Notes under the pieces: generated by a model | What the model saw: the letters and a program-made list of their open reading frames with translations, nothing else | Told to the model about the DNA's origin: nothing | Database searches by the model: none | In this document: positions 1-10,439 of the stretch, one piece after another | How positions within the stretch are numbered: the stretch's first letter is position 1 | Layout: every line of letters begins with the position of its first letter | Position numbers and translations under genes: made by a program | DNA from: Rhizomys pruinosus | Taxonomy: Eukaryota > Chordata > Mammalia > Rodentia > Spalacidae | Length of the DNA: 64,000 nt | Assembly: GCA_009823505.1 (NCBI GenBank) | Contig: VZQC01007982.1 | Span: forward strand, 565,794-629,793 | Reading direction: 5' to 3'

Positions 1-8
1 CTCAAACC

Positions 9-178
9 GAGTGAGATAGCGCACGCCTTTAATCCTAGCACTTGGGAGGCAGAGGCAGGCGGATCTTTGTGAGTTCAAGGCCAGCCTGGTCTACAGAGTG
101 AATTCCAGGACAGCAGGGACTACAGGGAGACCCTGTCTCAAAAAGCCAAAAAAAATAAAAAAAAAAACCAAACCAGAA
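9..178 (+). mobile_element. B1 SINE
   Basis: GCACGCCTTTAATCCTAGCA to CCCTGTCTCAAAAAG, then an A-rich tail. The first bases are decayed. Confidence 0.85.
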
Positions 179-350
179 AAAATTATGTAACAGAGGTGAT
201 TAAAAAGAGAAAAATATTTAAATTTGTAATTTGTTTTACCAGGAGAAAATAGCTTTCCCTTAATGGCTTTGACAGAGCTGTGCTGCCTCCACTGTTCTCT
301 TTATATAGTATTTAATAAAATATACATGGATAATATAAGTATTAGTTTTT

Positions 351-503
351 TCCTTTTTTTGGTATTTTTGAGGCAGGGTTTCCCTTTTAGTCCAGCTGTC
401 CTGGAGCTTGCTCTGTAGACCAGGCTGGCCTTGAATTCACAGAGATCTACCTACCTCTACCTCCTGAGTGCTGGGATTAAAGGCATGCACCACCAGGCCT
501 GGC
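351..503 (-). mobile_element. B1 SINE
   Basis: T-rich tail, then GTAGACCAGGCTGGCCTTGA and GGGATTAAAGGCATGCACCA reading antisense. Confidence 0.85.
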
Positions 504-585
504 TGATAAGTATTAATATATTCACATTGAGAGGCAGTTGTCACACTCCCATCTTTCACAAGTATTTCTGTTCCTTTTTTGTGTG

Positions 586-734
586 TGTGTGGCTATTTGA
601 GACAAGGTCTCTCTGTAGACTCAGCTGGGCCTGGAACTTCCTATGTAGACCAGGCCGGCCTTGAACTCACAGAGGTCCATCTCCCTCTGCCTCCCAAGTG
701 CTGGGATTAAAGATGTGCACCACCAAGCCTGGCT
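586..734 (-). mobile_element. B1 SINE
   Basis: Antisense B1 with a small insertion near 640 (GTAGACTCAGCTGG) and a GTGTG-rich tail. Confidence 0.85.
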
Positions 735-798
735 AGGTATTTCACTTTAAGGAAGGCAGACAGCTATGATACTTTCTCTGCCATTAAAATTAGTGTGA

Positions 799-1005
799 TG
801 GAGCTGAAGAGATGGCTCAGGGGTTAAGAGCACTGATTGCTCTTGCAGAGGATTGGGGTTCAAGTCCCAGCACCCACATGGCGGCTGAGAACCGTCTTTA
901 ACTCCAGTTCCAGGGGAATCCGATGCCCTCTTCTGACCTCCGCAGCATGGCATGACATGGGTACACCAACCTACATGCAGACAGTACACTCATACACATT
1001 AAAAA
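799..1005 (+). mobile_element. B2 SINE, short form
   Basis: Head, GGGTTCAAGTCCC B box and ACTCCAGTTCCAGGGGAAT without the internal duplication. It ends CACTCATACACATT plus A. Confidence 0.9.
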
Positions 1006-1017
1006 TGCACCTATTGT

Positions 1018-1173
1018 CTTGCAGTGCCCACAGAGGGTAGAAGAGGGAATCAGATCCCCTGGAACTGGAGTTTATAGATGATTGTTAGCCACCAAGTGGG
1101 TGCTGGGAATCAAACCCGGGTCTTCTGCAAGAACAACTAGTAGTTTTATCTGCTGAGCCTTCTCTTTAGCCCC
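1018..1173 (-). mobile_element. B2 SINE, partial
   Basis: Antisense B2 lacking the 3' tail, faced tail-to-tail with the preceding B2. Confidence 0.75.
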
Positions 1174-1188
1174 TAAAATATCTTTTGA

Positions 1189-1290
1189 TTTGGGTTTGTC
1201 TGATATTTTGATTTTATTAAACTCACATCTTTGGTAGGAATATCATAGAAATTAAGCTGTTTCAATCTGGTGATAGATAATTTCAATTTG
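1189..1290 (+). mobile_element. Short ancient L1M 3'-UTR fragment
   Basis: TTGATTTGGGTTTGTCTGAT followed by TTGGTAGGAATATCATAGAA is the recognisable order of an old mammalian L1 3' UTR. Only about 100 bp is left. Confidence 0.5.
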
Positions 1291-1344
1291 TCTCATCTCC
1301 CCCTTTCTTTGTGTGCTGTAGACCAGAGGTTGACTTTGGATTTC

Positions 1345-1569
1345 TTCCTGGAGGCAGGGTCTTTCAACTGAACCTGGAGTTTACCAATTTGGCTAAGTTG
1401 GCTGGCCAGTGAGCTGCAGAGATCCAGCTGTTTCTATGTCCCCAGAACTGGGTTAACAGCTGTTCACCACTGCCCCTGGTAGTTATATGGCAGTCTGAGA
1501 TCCAAACTTAGGCTTAGGTCCTCACACTTACACAGAAGATACTTTCCCACTGAGCCATCTCCTCAGTCC
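1345..1569 (-). mobile_element. B4-type SINE
   Basis: ACCTGGAGTTTACCAATTTG, GGCTGGCCAGTGAGCT and the reversed ID-like end GAGCCATCTCCTCAGTCC give B4 organisation. Confidence 0.6.
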
Positions 1570-1590
1570 ATAAATGTGTCCTTTTTATTG

Positions 1591-1762
1591 TTTTTTGGGG
1601 TTTTGTTTTTTTTTTTTTTTTTTTTTTTTTTTGAGACAGGATCTTGCTATGTAGTACAGGCTGATCTTCAGTTTGCATCAGCTGATCTTCAGTTTGCATT
1701 CATTGTCTTGCCTTAGACTTCCAGGTGTTGGGATTATAGGCATGTGTCACCACATCCACCTC
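1591..1762 (-). mobile_element. B1-like SINE with a 21-bp internal duplication
   Basis: A long T tract precedes it. GCTGATCTTCAGTTTGCAT occurs twice in tandem (about 1660-1700), which is odd for B1. Confidence 0.65.
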
Positions 1763-1796
1763 AACCATCATATCCACCTTAATTTTTCTACTTGCC

Positions 1797-1905
1797 TCCC
1801 CTCCCTCCCCTTTCTCCCCCTCCCTTTCCTCCCTCCCTCCCTTCTTCCCTCCTCTCTCCCTCCCTTTTCTCCTCCCTCTCCTTTCTTCTTCTTCTTTCCT
1901 GTCCC
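1797..1905. repeat. CT-rich low-complexity tract
   Basis: Almost pure pyrimidine, CCTCCCTCCCTT-like. Confidence 0.9.
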
Positions 1906-1996
1906 CTTGTTGTAAGGTAACTCCTTTTAATTTATTATTATTATTATTTGGAAATTATTCTTTTTTAAAATTTTATTTATTTATTTATTTTTTTAA

Positions 1997-2230
1997 TTTT
2001 ATTTATTTCTGTATGTGTATGAATGTACTGTCTGCATGCAGGTTTTGTGCACCCGTGTCGTGCAATGCCTCGGAGGTCAGAAGAGGGTTTCGGATTCCCC
2101 TGGAACTGGAGTTCTCCTGGAACTGGAGTTTCAGACGGTTCTCAGCCGCCATGTGGGTGCTGGGGATCGAACCCGGGTCCTCTGTAAGAGCGGTCGGCAC
2201 TCTTAACCGCTAGGCCATCTCTCCAGCCCC
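1997..2230 (-). mobile_element. B2 SINE, long form
   Basis: Antisense with the doubled GGAACTGGAGTT segment. It is abutted by another B2 in the same orientation. Confidence 0.93.
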
Positions 2231-2443
2231 TTTATTTATTTTTATGTATATGAATGTACTGTCTGTATGTAGGTCTGTGCACCTGTGTCCTGCAATGCCG
2301 CGGAGGTCAGAAGAGGGTGTTGGATTCCCCTGGAACTGGAGTTAAAGATGGTTCTCAGCCACCCTGTGGGTGCTGGGGATCGAACCCGGGTCCTCTGCAA
2401 GAGCAGTTGGCGCTCTTAACCACTAGGCCATCTCTCCAGCCCC
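2231..2443 (-). mobile_element. B2 SINE, short form
   Basis: Single GGAACTGGAGTTAAAGATGG. It directly follows the long-form copy at 1997-2230, so two subfamilies lie side by side. Confidence 0.93.
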
Positions 2444-2458
2444 TATTATTATTATTAT

Positions 2459-2605
2459 TTTGATCTTTTTGAGACAGAGTCTCACTATAGCCCCAGCTGA
2501 CCTGGAACTCACTATGTAGATCAGGCTGGCCTTGAACTCACAGAGATCCGCCTGTCTCTGCCTCCTGAGTGCCAGAATTAAAGGCATGTGCCACCATGCC
2601 CAGCT
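2459..2605 (-). mobile_element. B1 SINE
   Basis: Antisense, full length, ATT-rich tail at left. Confidence 0.85.
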
Positions 2606-2875
2606 TAAAGACCATTCTTAGCCGCCATGTGGGTGCTGGGAATTGAACTTGGGTCCTCTGCAAGAGCATTTGCGTTCTTTTTTTTTTTTTTGCTCTTTTT
2701 GAGACAGGGTCTCCCTGTAGCCCCAGCTGTCCTGGAACTTGCTCTGTAGACCTGGCTGGCCTTGAACTCACAAAGATCCCCCTGCCTCTGCCTCCAGAGT
2801 GCTAGGATTAAAGGCGTGCACCACCAGGCCCAGCAGCAGTTACATTCTTAAGTGCTGAGCCATCTCTCCAGCCCC
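2606..2875 (-). mobile_element. B2 SINE split by a B1 (2679-2834)
   Basis: The two halves rejoin across the B1. GCA(t/g)TT(g/a)C(g/a)TTC borders both sides as the target-site repeat of the B1. Confidence 0.8.
2679..2834 (-). mobile_element. B1 SINE nested in B2
   Basis: Antisense B1 with a T tail at 2679-2690. Confidence 0.88.
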
Positions 2876-3617
2876 CATATGGCTTTTTCTAAAGACCTTT
2901 ACTGTTATTCTCCATATGCTCCCTCCTCTGTCCTAACCTCCCATTCCCCACTCCATTTAATCCTTCCTACTCTACAATTCCCCTTTCCCCCTTTATATCA
3001 CTGCATTCTATCTCTCATCGCAGGAAGCTTCCCTTCATACCCATGGCCACTTATTAGTTTCTTGACCCCTCTGGATTATCAAATTGAATTATGCCTCTCT
3101 AGGATCTCAAAACTAGTATCCATCTGGGTCTAGGTTACTTCACTCAGGATGACTGTTTTGAGTTCCGTCCTGTGAATTTTATAATTTCATTTTTAGGAGC
3201 TGAATTATACTCCATTGTGTATGTTTACACCTTCATTGTTCATTTATCAGTTTATGGGCATCTAAGTTATTTCCAATTCCTAGCTATTATGAGAAGGGCA
3301 GCACTGAAAATGTATGAGCAGGTGTTTCTGGGACTGGAGAAATGGCTCAGTGGTTAAGAGCACTGGCTGTTGTTGCAGAGTTCCCAACACCCACATTGTG
3401 GCTAACTACCATCTGTAACTCCAGTTTCAAGGGATCTGATGCCCTCTTTGACCTCCACAGGAATTTCATGACATGGATAAACTTGCATGCAGGCAATACA
3501 CTCATTTATAAAACAAAAAATAATAAAAATAAACCATAAAATACCTACAGGTATTTTTGTAGTAGGGTGCAGTCTTTTGGGATATATGAGTAAGAGTGGT
3601 ATGGCTAGATCAGAACC
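2876..3617 (-). mobile_element. Antisense L1 3' part (ORF2 end and 3' UTR)
   Basis: On the minus strand, from 3617 leftwards, the sequence gives the end of ORF2 (CCATACCACTC..., then TGGAGTATAATTCAGCTCC and GTGAAGTAACCTAGACCCAG). A G-rich 3'-UTR stretch near 2950 follows. A B2 (3330-3534) is inserted. It abuts sense-strand L1 3' UTR at about 3618. Confidence 0.65.
3330..3534 (+). mobile_element. B2 SINE within an antisense L1
   Basis: GGGACTGGAGAAATGGCTCA head; the B box region is deleted after GCAGAG; A-rich tail. Confidence 0.82.
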
Positions 3618-4056
3618 ACAACTGGCCAATGTGCAGAGAATAAGAGGCTTCAGACTGCTTATTCTTGAATAGACATGTATATCAAACTTCTGCATCCCAC
3701 AACTTTGTCAGGGATCATTGCAAAAGAGGGGACAGAAAGATTTTAAGAACCAGAGGAAGTGAATGAGTACAGGAAACAGAGTTTTCCAGGCAGCTGAGCA
3801 ATTTCTTATATGAACTCACAGAAATGGTAACAGCAGGTATAAGTCTCGTGTAAGTTTAGGTCAGACAGAATCCCAGCATGAACATGGGGAAATGGGTAAG
3901 AACCCCAGCCCTACCTGAGGAACTGTTGGCAGATGATGGGTGTTTGGAGGGGGGAAGACTGTTTCACTCAAGGGTGACATTCTTCATAGCTTGGCCAAGC
4001 TCCAGTGAATGAACTTAAACTGAAGGTTATTTGGGGGGACAAATCTAACTCTGTAG

Positions 4057-4104
<48 letters not shown>

Positions 4105-4310
4105 AGTGGGGAATGGGAGGGTAGGGCAGAGGAGGGAGTATAGGAGTATATATAAATATATATACACACATACATACACACACATGCATATATATATGTT
4201 AGAGTACAGAAATTTGGTGGGGAATTGGTAAGGAGGTGCAGATATGGGAGGGAAATATGATAAAAATACACTGTGTGAACTTCAGAAAAATTCAATAAAA
4301 AAATATATAC
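3618..4310 (+). mobile_element. Sense L1 3' UTR (Lx-like)
   Basis: GAGGGGACAGAAAGATTTTA, AACTCACAGAAATGGTAACA and AATCCCAGCATGAACATGGG follow the order of a rodent Lx-type 3' UTR. A (GT)n tract (4058-4102), a purine-rich block and AATTCAATAAAAAAATATA end the element. Confidence 0.65.
4058..4102. repeat. (GT)n microsatellite
   Basis: About 22 dinucleotides within an L1 3' UTR. Confidence 0.97.
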
Positions 4311-5537
4311 ATTACATATATATGTATGAAAACAGTCCAACTTCCCTGGCAGTTGAATAAATGAAAATCAAAATAACAAAAATGGGAAAGAACACAGAGC
4401 CAGCCAGGCAAGAATGTCTCAGCAAGAATGAAAAGAAAAAGTTTTACAGAGTGAAAGATGAAAAGTATGTGGGCAGCAAGTTTTTTTGGGTGGAATGAAT
4501 AGGGGATACATGGGGAATACACTGTAGAGAGCTAATTCACTTTTATCACTCAATTATTGATTCAGTTGTCTATCCTCTCAACAATTCATTGAATATTCTA
4601 TAGCAGATAGAGTTGAAATGTAAAAATCTTATCTTCTAAAGCCTTATGTGGAAGAGATAGACAGAAATATGACAGTCAAAGTCAATAGATGATAGAAGAG
4701 CGGAGATTAGAAAGTAAGAAGGATATTTGATCATTTGGGAAGATCACATCACCAGGAAGGAGTGATTGGAGAAATTTCCAGAAAAGCAAGGTTTCTCTAA
4801 GGATGCTTGATACCATCACTAAGGTTTTTAAGACTTTACATTTTTAATAAAGAGATAAGGAAGAAGAGACATACGCAGAGATAAAAATGTACTAGTCCAA
4901 GGAGTAAAGGAAGAAAACAAATCCAAGCACACTGACAACCATTGAACCAAAAGAGACATCACTTGTTCATTAATAAGTGGAGGGTGGTAGTGGTAGGGAT
5001 AGATGCATTCACTACCAAGAAGTGAAGGCAACCAGCAACACTGCCTTTTTCCTGAACTTCCATATCCTGCCCACTCCCACCTGCCATAAAGTGCCACTCA
5101 CTCTGGGGATCTGGGGAGGGTTATCTTTTCCCCTTAGTTAATCCTTTCTGTCAGACTTGTCCAGGGGTGGGTCTCTTAGTTGATTCCAGATACAATCAAG
5201 TAGATACTTAACATTAACCATCATATTGGCCATGTTATTGAAATGTATCAATTTCTTCAGCTGAGTAATAGCATCCATAACTATCATGATGCCAGTTACC
5301 ATGTACCCATCTAATGATGATGCTACTGCATTGGTTCTATAACCTCTGAGAAGGCTGGTTTATTACTGTAATTTATGGCTTACTTTTTTTTGGTTTATGG
5401 CTTACATTTTGTTATGACAGTGCTTAACTTGTATAGCAGCAGAGCATTGCTTGGTTTGCAGAGTTGTAAACATGTTGCCAGCTTGTTTTTATTACATGTA
5501 AATTTTTAAAATATTTATTACTTTTATTATTTTTATT
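4311..5537. other. Mostly unique intergenic/intronic sequence
   Basis: No SINE, open frame or exon was recognised. The stretch at 5100-5220 (CTCTTAGTTGATTCCAGATA...ATCAAGTAG) may be an old transposon remnant. Confidence 0.5.
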
Positions 5538-5755
5538 TTTTTAATTTATTTTTTATGTGTATGAGTATACTGTCTGCATGTAGGTTGGTGCACCTGTGTC
5601 ATGCAATGCCGTGGAGGTCAGAAGAGGGCGTCGGATTCCTCTGGAACTGGAGTTAAAGATGGTTCTTAGCCTCCGTGTGGATGCTGGAAACCAAACCCGG
5701 GTTCTCTGCAAGAGCAGTCGGTGCTCTTAACCGCTGAGCCATTTCTCCAGCCCCA
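5538..5755 (-). mobile_element. B2 SINE, short form
   Basis: Antisense, complete, T-rich tail at 5500-5540. Confidence 0.9.
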
Positions 5756-5968
5756 TATTTATTACTTTTATATGTATGAGTATATCGCTGGCATCTAGGT
5801 AGGCACACCCATGTCAAGCAGTGCCCACGGAGGTCAGAAGAAGCATTGGATCCCCTGAACTATTGTTATGAACAGTTCTTAGCCACTATGTGAGTGCTGG
5901 GAATTGAACCCAGGTTCTGTGCAAGAGCAGCCAGTGCCCTTAACCACTCAATCACCTCTCCAGCTCCA
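5756..5968 (-). mobile_element. B2 SINE, old copy
   Basis: Second antisense B2 in tandem, more diverged. Confidence 0.82.
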
Positions 5969-6162
5969 TATCACTTGTAAAATTTTAAATTCCTTATTTT
6001 TATTGACTGTTTGGCATCCTTATTGTTTTGATAAGGATCCCAAATTCTCTATGAATATTTTATTTTGATTTTTGGTATTGCTTGCCATGCATAACCTGTA
6101 ATTTTAAAAATTGAGATATAAAAACATATATATGGATAGAGTTTGTTTTCAGATGACATAAT

Positions 6163-6480
6163 TTTAGTATAGGTGTGACGTATATGTAATGTATATGCAT
6201 ACATTGAAGCAATACAAGTTGGAAGGAACAACAACAAAAGAACCAGGACAAAACAAAAAACAAAACAAAACAAAAACTGACTGAAACAGTGAAGTTCTCC
6301 CCAAAACAATATTCCTCTGCTTTGGAAAAACTCTGGAAAGACTCAGAAAAAGATGCAACACATGTATGGCAGAATTCATGAACTTGGGTGAGCTGGGGGA
6401 CATGGAAAAGGAAATGAGTGTAAACTGGATTGAGAAATGATGTGTGATGTATGAAAAAGTTTAATAAAAATAAAAAATAT
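6163..6480 (+). mobile_element. L1 3' end remnant
   Basis: AAGTTGGAAGGAACAACAACA, AACTGACTGAAACAGTGAAG and GACTCAGAAAAAGATGCAAC parallel the young L1's 3' UTR (43130-43300) with more divergence. It ends in an A-rich tail at about 6480, followed by a short GGAT repeat. Confidence 0.6.
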
Positions 6481-6569
6481 ATTAACAAAAAAACCAAATA
6501 TATGGATGGATGGATGGATATGTGGATATGCACAGTAATGCTACAAATGGATGCCAGAAGATAACTTTT

Positions 6570-6720
6570 TTTTTTTTGGTCTTTTCGAGATAGGATCTCC
6601 CTGTAGCCCCAGTTGTCCTGGAATTCACTCTGTAGAACAGGCTGGCCTTGAACTCATAAAGATCCGCCTGCCTCTGCCTCCCAGGTGCTAGGATTAAAGG
6701 TGTGCACCACCACGCCCAGC
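6570..6720 (-). mobile_element. B1 SINE with a perfect 17-bp target repeat
   Basis: GCCAGAAGATAACTTTT stands at 6553-6569 and again at 6721-6737. Confidence 0.96.
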
Positions 6721-6751
6721 GCCAGAAGATAACTTTTAAGAATGGATTCTC

Positions 6752-6885
6752 TCAGCTGGGCATGGTGCCGCATGCCTTTAATCCCAGCACTCGGGAGGCA
6801 GAGGCAGGCAGATCTCTGTGAGTTCAAGGCCAGCCTTGTCTACATAGTGAGTTCCAGGCCAGCTGGGGCTACTCTCTCAAACACA

Positions 6886-6923
<38 letters not shown>
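6752..6923 (+). mobile_element. B1 SINE with a (CA)n tail
   Basis: The element passes at 6881 into CA repeats where an A tail would be; the 3' end is slightly shortened. Confidence 0.88.
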
Positions 6924-6927
<4 letters not shown>

Positions 6928-6964
6928 CAATAGTCTTGCTTTTTATTTATTTATTTTTTATTTT

Positions 6965-7118
6965 TTTATTTTTTTGGTCTTTTCGAGACAGGGTCTGCCT
7001 GTAGCCCCAGCTGTCCTGGAACTCACTCTGTAGACCAGGCTGGCCTTGAACTCACAAAGATCCTCCTGCCTCTGCCTCTCAAGTGCTAGGATTAAAGGCG
7101 TGCGCCACCACGCCCGGC
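6965..7118 (-). mobile_element. B1 SINE
   Basis: Antisense, close to the local consensus. The target repeat AG(t/c)CTTG(c/t)TTTTTA is imperfect. Confidence 0.93.
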
Positions 7119-7455
7119 AAGCCTTGTTTTTTAGAGTGAAATTTCAATACCATAGTTTTGTGAAAAAAATTGGTTTTTTTGCTTTTTCTTCAGTTTTTCA
7201 TTTTGCTTTCAGTTTATTTCAGCAGGTACTTCATGAACATTTACTTCATGTAAATTAGACCAAGACGATTACTATCTAACTGCTGAATGGTGAAGTTAAT
7301 TTGAAATAATCTTTGGGCTTGGACAAATTTGGGGGATGGGGTGGTGAGGAAAAGAGGTTCAACTATTGTGCTAGGTGATTTTCAAGCTCTTTTTTTTCTA
7401 TAATTCAGAAAGGGACAGTATGTGGTAAAAATAATATTTGAATCTTTAAAACATA

Positions 7456-7670
7456 GGGACTGGAGAGATGGTCAGCAGCTAAGAGCACTGGCTGACTGTC
7501 CTTGCAGAAGACTCAGGTTCATAGCCCAGCACCCATATGGCAGCTAGCAAATGTCCAAAACTCCCAATTCCAGGGGATTCTGCCCCCTCTTCTATCTACT
7601 GCAAGCACTGTATGACATGGGTACACTTACATACATGCAACCATAACACTAATACATTTAAAATAAAAAG
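7456..7670 (+). mobile_element. B2 SINE, diverged
   Basis: Head GGGACTGGAGAGATGGTCAG, degenerate B box and an AAAATAAAAAG tail. Confidence 0.82.
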
Positions 7671-7767
7671 AAAATTTTAAATCTTTAAAAGACAAAGCTG
7701 AATTACTCAATAGAAAACACAGTTTAAGGCCAGTGAGCTAGCTCTCTGAGCAAAGGATTTTGCCATG

Positions 7768-8130
7768 TGTTCTAGTTTTATCTCTGTGGCTGTGATAAAC
7801 ACTATAACCAGAAATAACCTAGAGGAGGAAAGAGTTTGGCTTACACTTCCCAGTCACATTCTTCATTGAGGGAAGCCAGGGCATGAACTTGAAGCAGAAA
7901 TCATGGAGCAACATTGCTTGCTGCTGCCTTACAAACACATGCTTAGCTAGCTTTCTTTTACAGCCTAGGACCACTGCCTAGAGACAGTGTTGCCTACAAT
8001 AGGCTGGCCCTCCTACATCAATTTATAATAAGTGACACTTCCCCACAGACATGCCAACAACTCAGTCTGATCTAGGAAATCCCTCAGTTGAGACTGTCTT
8101 CTCAGGTGACACGAGGCTGTGTCCTGTTGG
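7768..8130 (+). mobile_element. URR1-like nonautonomous DNA element
   Basis: CTGTGGCTGTGATAAACACT, CTAGAGGAGGAAAGAGTTTG and GGCTTACACTTCC resemble the rodent URR1 (hAT-type) consensus from memory. The terminal repeats are too decayed to check by eye. Confidence 0.45.
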
Positions 8131-8273
8131 CCTAAAGCTAATAGGACATTATGCATGCCTGGAAACCCAAGTTTGGTTCCTAGAAGTCAAGTAAAGGTGG
8201 AAAGAGAGAACCAACTCTACTACTCACTCCTCTCCCATGCAGTGCATTCATGTATACATAATAATAAATGTTT

Positions 8274-8518
8274 TTTTTTTTTTTTTAATTTTATTTATTT
8301 CCGTATGTGTATGAATGTATTGTCTGCATGCAAGTCTGTGCACCTGTAATGTGCAATGCCGCGGAGGTCAGAAGAGGGCGTCGGACTCCCCTGGAACTGG
8401 AGTTCTGGAATTGGAGTTTCAGACGGCTCTCGGCCGCCATGTGGGTGCTGGGGATCGAACCCGGGTCCTCTGCAAGAGCGGTCGGCGCTCTTAACCGCTA
8501 GGCCATCGCTCCAGCCCC
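8274..8518 (-). mobile_element. B2 SINE, long-type variant, low divergence
   Basis: AATAATAAATGTTTT flanks both sides (8259-8273 and 8519-8533). The internal duplication is present but 6 bp shorter than usual (GTTCTGGAATTGGAGTTTC). Confidence 0.95.
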
Positions 8519-8888
8519 AATAATAAATGTTTTAAATTAAGCAAAAGTTAAAACATGATAATGATCATTTCTATATTTGATTTTTAGCCAGAGCTGTAGC
8601 TCCAGTTTTTTAAATGAAGAACTGATGAGAGCACAGTAAGAATGAGCTGCGGTCTACTTTGTACTGGATTTAAAGTGTTGGTAGTATTGAAACTCTTCTG
8701 TTTACTGATGGTTGCCCTGAGGGTTAAAGAAAAATGGAACGTGCTAGAACCTTAATATTTACATTTACCTGTTTGTACAGTATCGAAGCCTGTCACCATA
8801 TTGAGATTTATTTGAGAGAAGAAAGAGGTCAATTAGGACTTCTAGAGAATTGTGTGCTTACATTTTATATGGTCCTTTGTTTTGTTTT
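8519..8888. other. Unique sequence, nothing recognised
   Basis: A-rich non-repetitive stretch; no exon signature. Confidence 0.4.
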
Positions 8889-8985
8889 GTTGAACTTTTT
8901 GAATCAGGGTCTGTACCCAAGATAGAGATCTTCTGTCTTAGCCTCCAAGCATTGGGATTACAAACACAAGCCACTACACTCAACT
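8889..8985 (-). mobile_element. Old B1-like fragment
   Basis: GGGATTACAAACACAAGCCAC and AATCAGGGTCTG are degenerate B1 landmarks. Confidence 0.5.
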
Positions 8986-9212
8986 TTGTATAGTGTGTTA
9001 GAAAAACAATAAAACCACAAAGTGGACAGCTCCTGCAGAGAGACACCTGAGGTTAATCTTTCACCACATGACATACTTGTGGTACACACAAATACACAAG
9101 CACAGACCCTGCACATACACAAAAATGCACATACACAAAAATTGTGAATTTTGGTATGTGCTCCCTCTCTTCCCAAATCATAGGCTCCAAATGTCCACTG
9201 TATTACTTTGCA

Positions 9213-9422
9213 CAGACAGGGTATCACTCCATGGCCCAGGCTGGCCCGGAATTCACTATTTCATCCAGGCTAGCTTCACGCTTGTAGAAATCTTTCTGCA
9301 TTTGTGTTCAGATGCTGGCACTCCAGGCATTGGCCACCTTGGCCAGTTTACAGTGTGCTAAGGATTGAAGTCAAGGCTTTGCACATTCTAGGCAAGCACT
9401 CTTCTGAGCTATGTCCCCAGCC
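9213..9422 (-). mobile_element. B4-type SINE
   Basis: A B1-like left part, then TTCTAGGCAAGCACTCTTCT and a reversed ID head. Confidence 0.6.
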
Positions 9423-9675
9423 AATGAAACCTTTTTTTATAATGACCATAATCCACTCATAAGAGAATAGCTCCCATAACTTAACTGCAGGCCAGAGGCC
9501 TTGTCTCTTAATTCATCATTAGGAGTTAAGTGTCAGTACACAACATCCAAACCATAGTAGAGAAATTGTTGCTGATTGTGTAAATGTTGAGGCTTGGGAA
9601 TAGTATATTCTGCAAGATAGACCACTGGACTAGATATGGCCTATTAAAAATAATTACCTTTTAGATTTATCAGTT

Positions 9676-9716
9676 CTCCCTCTGTTCCTCCCTCCTTCCC
9701 TCCCTCCCTCCCTCCC
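9676..9716. repeat. (CTCC)n tract
   Basis: CCTCCCTCCTTCCCTCCCTC-like repeat. Confidence 0.85.
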
Positions 9717-9754
9717 CGAATATTTTATTTTGTTTAAGAATTTCATACAGTATG

Positions 9755-9919
9755 TTTTTTTGTTTTGTCTTTTTGAGACACTTTTTGAGACAGGGTCTCC
9801 CTTTAGTCCCATCTGGCCTGGAGCTCTTTATGTAGACCAGGCTGGCCTTGAAATCACAGAGATCCACCTGCCTCTGCCTCCCAAGTGCTAGGATTAAAGG
9901 CATGCACCACCACGCCCAG
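9755..9919 (-). mobile_element. B1 SINE
   Basis: TAAGAATTTCATACAGTA before and after it is the target repeat. A small duplication CTTTTTGAGACA is near the tail. Confidence 0.94.
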
Positions 9920-10028
9920 TTAAGAATTTCATACAGTACGTTTTAAACATATTCATCCAAGTCTTACAAAGGTAAGTGGATCCTTTCAGATCCACTCCTC
10001 CATTCCTCCCAAGTACATGTCCTCTTTT

Positions 10029-10189
10029 GTTTTTGTTTTTGTTTTTTGTTTTTTTGAGACAGGGTCTCCCTTTAGTCCCAGCTGGCCTGGAGCTCACTCT
10101 GTAGACCAGGCTGGCCTTGAACTCACAGAGATCTGCCTACCTCTGCCTCCCAAGTGCTGGGATTAAAGGTATGTGCCACCACACCCGGC
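10029..10189 (-). mobile_element. B1 SINE
   Basis: Antisense with a TTTTTG-rich tail; head at about 10189. Confidence 0.92.
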
Positions 10190-10281
10190 TTTTTTTTTTT
10201 TTCTGGTTTTTTTTTTTAATCTTTCTGAGATAGGGTCTCCCTGTAGTGAGCCTGGAACTCACTATGTAGACCAAGCTGGTC

Positions 10282-10312
<31 letters not shown>

Positions 10313-10424
10313 GTTTTTTGAGCCATCTCTCCAGCCCCAACCAAGCTGGTCTTTAACTCACAGAGATCCACCTGGCTCTGCCTCCAGAGTGCTGGGATTA
10401 AAGGTGTGTACTACCATCCCCAGC
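10190..10424 (-). mobile_element. B1 SINE interrupted by a 55-bp micro-insertion
   Basis: The B1 halves are 10190-10283 and 10340-10424. The insert carries only a B2 head and a GTT repeat. Confidence 0.85.
10284..10339 (-). mobile_element. B2 head-only micro-retroposon with (GTT)n
   Basis: Read antisense it is GGGGCTGGAGAGATGGCTCA, then A6, then (CAA)n. It is flanked by ACCAAGCTGGTCTT at 10270-10283 and 10340-10353. Only about 20 nt of B2 is present. Confidence 0.8.
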
Positions 10425-10439
10425 TTTCTTTTTTTAAAT

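Noticed and set aside
3968..4340. Histidine/threonine-rich frame of 118 codons
   Set aside because: Translation of the GT/CA repeat in an L1 3' UTR.
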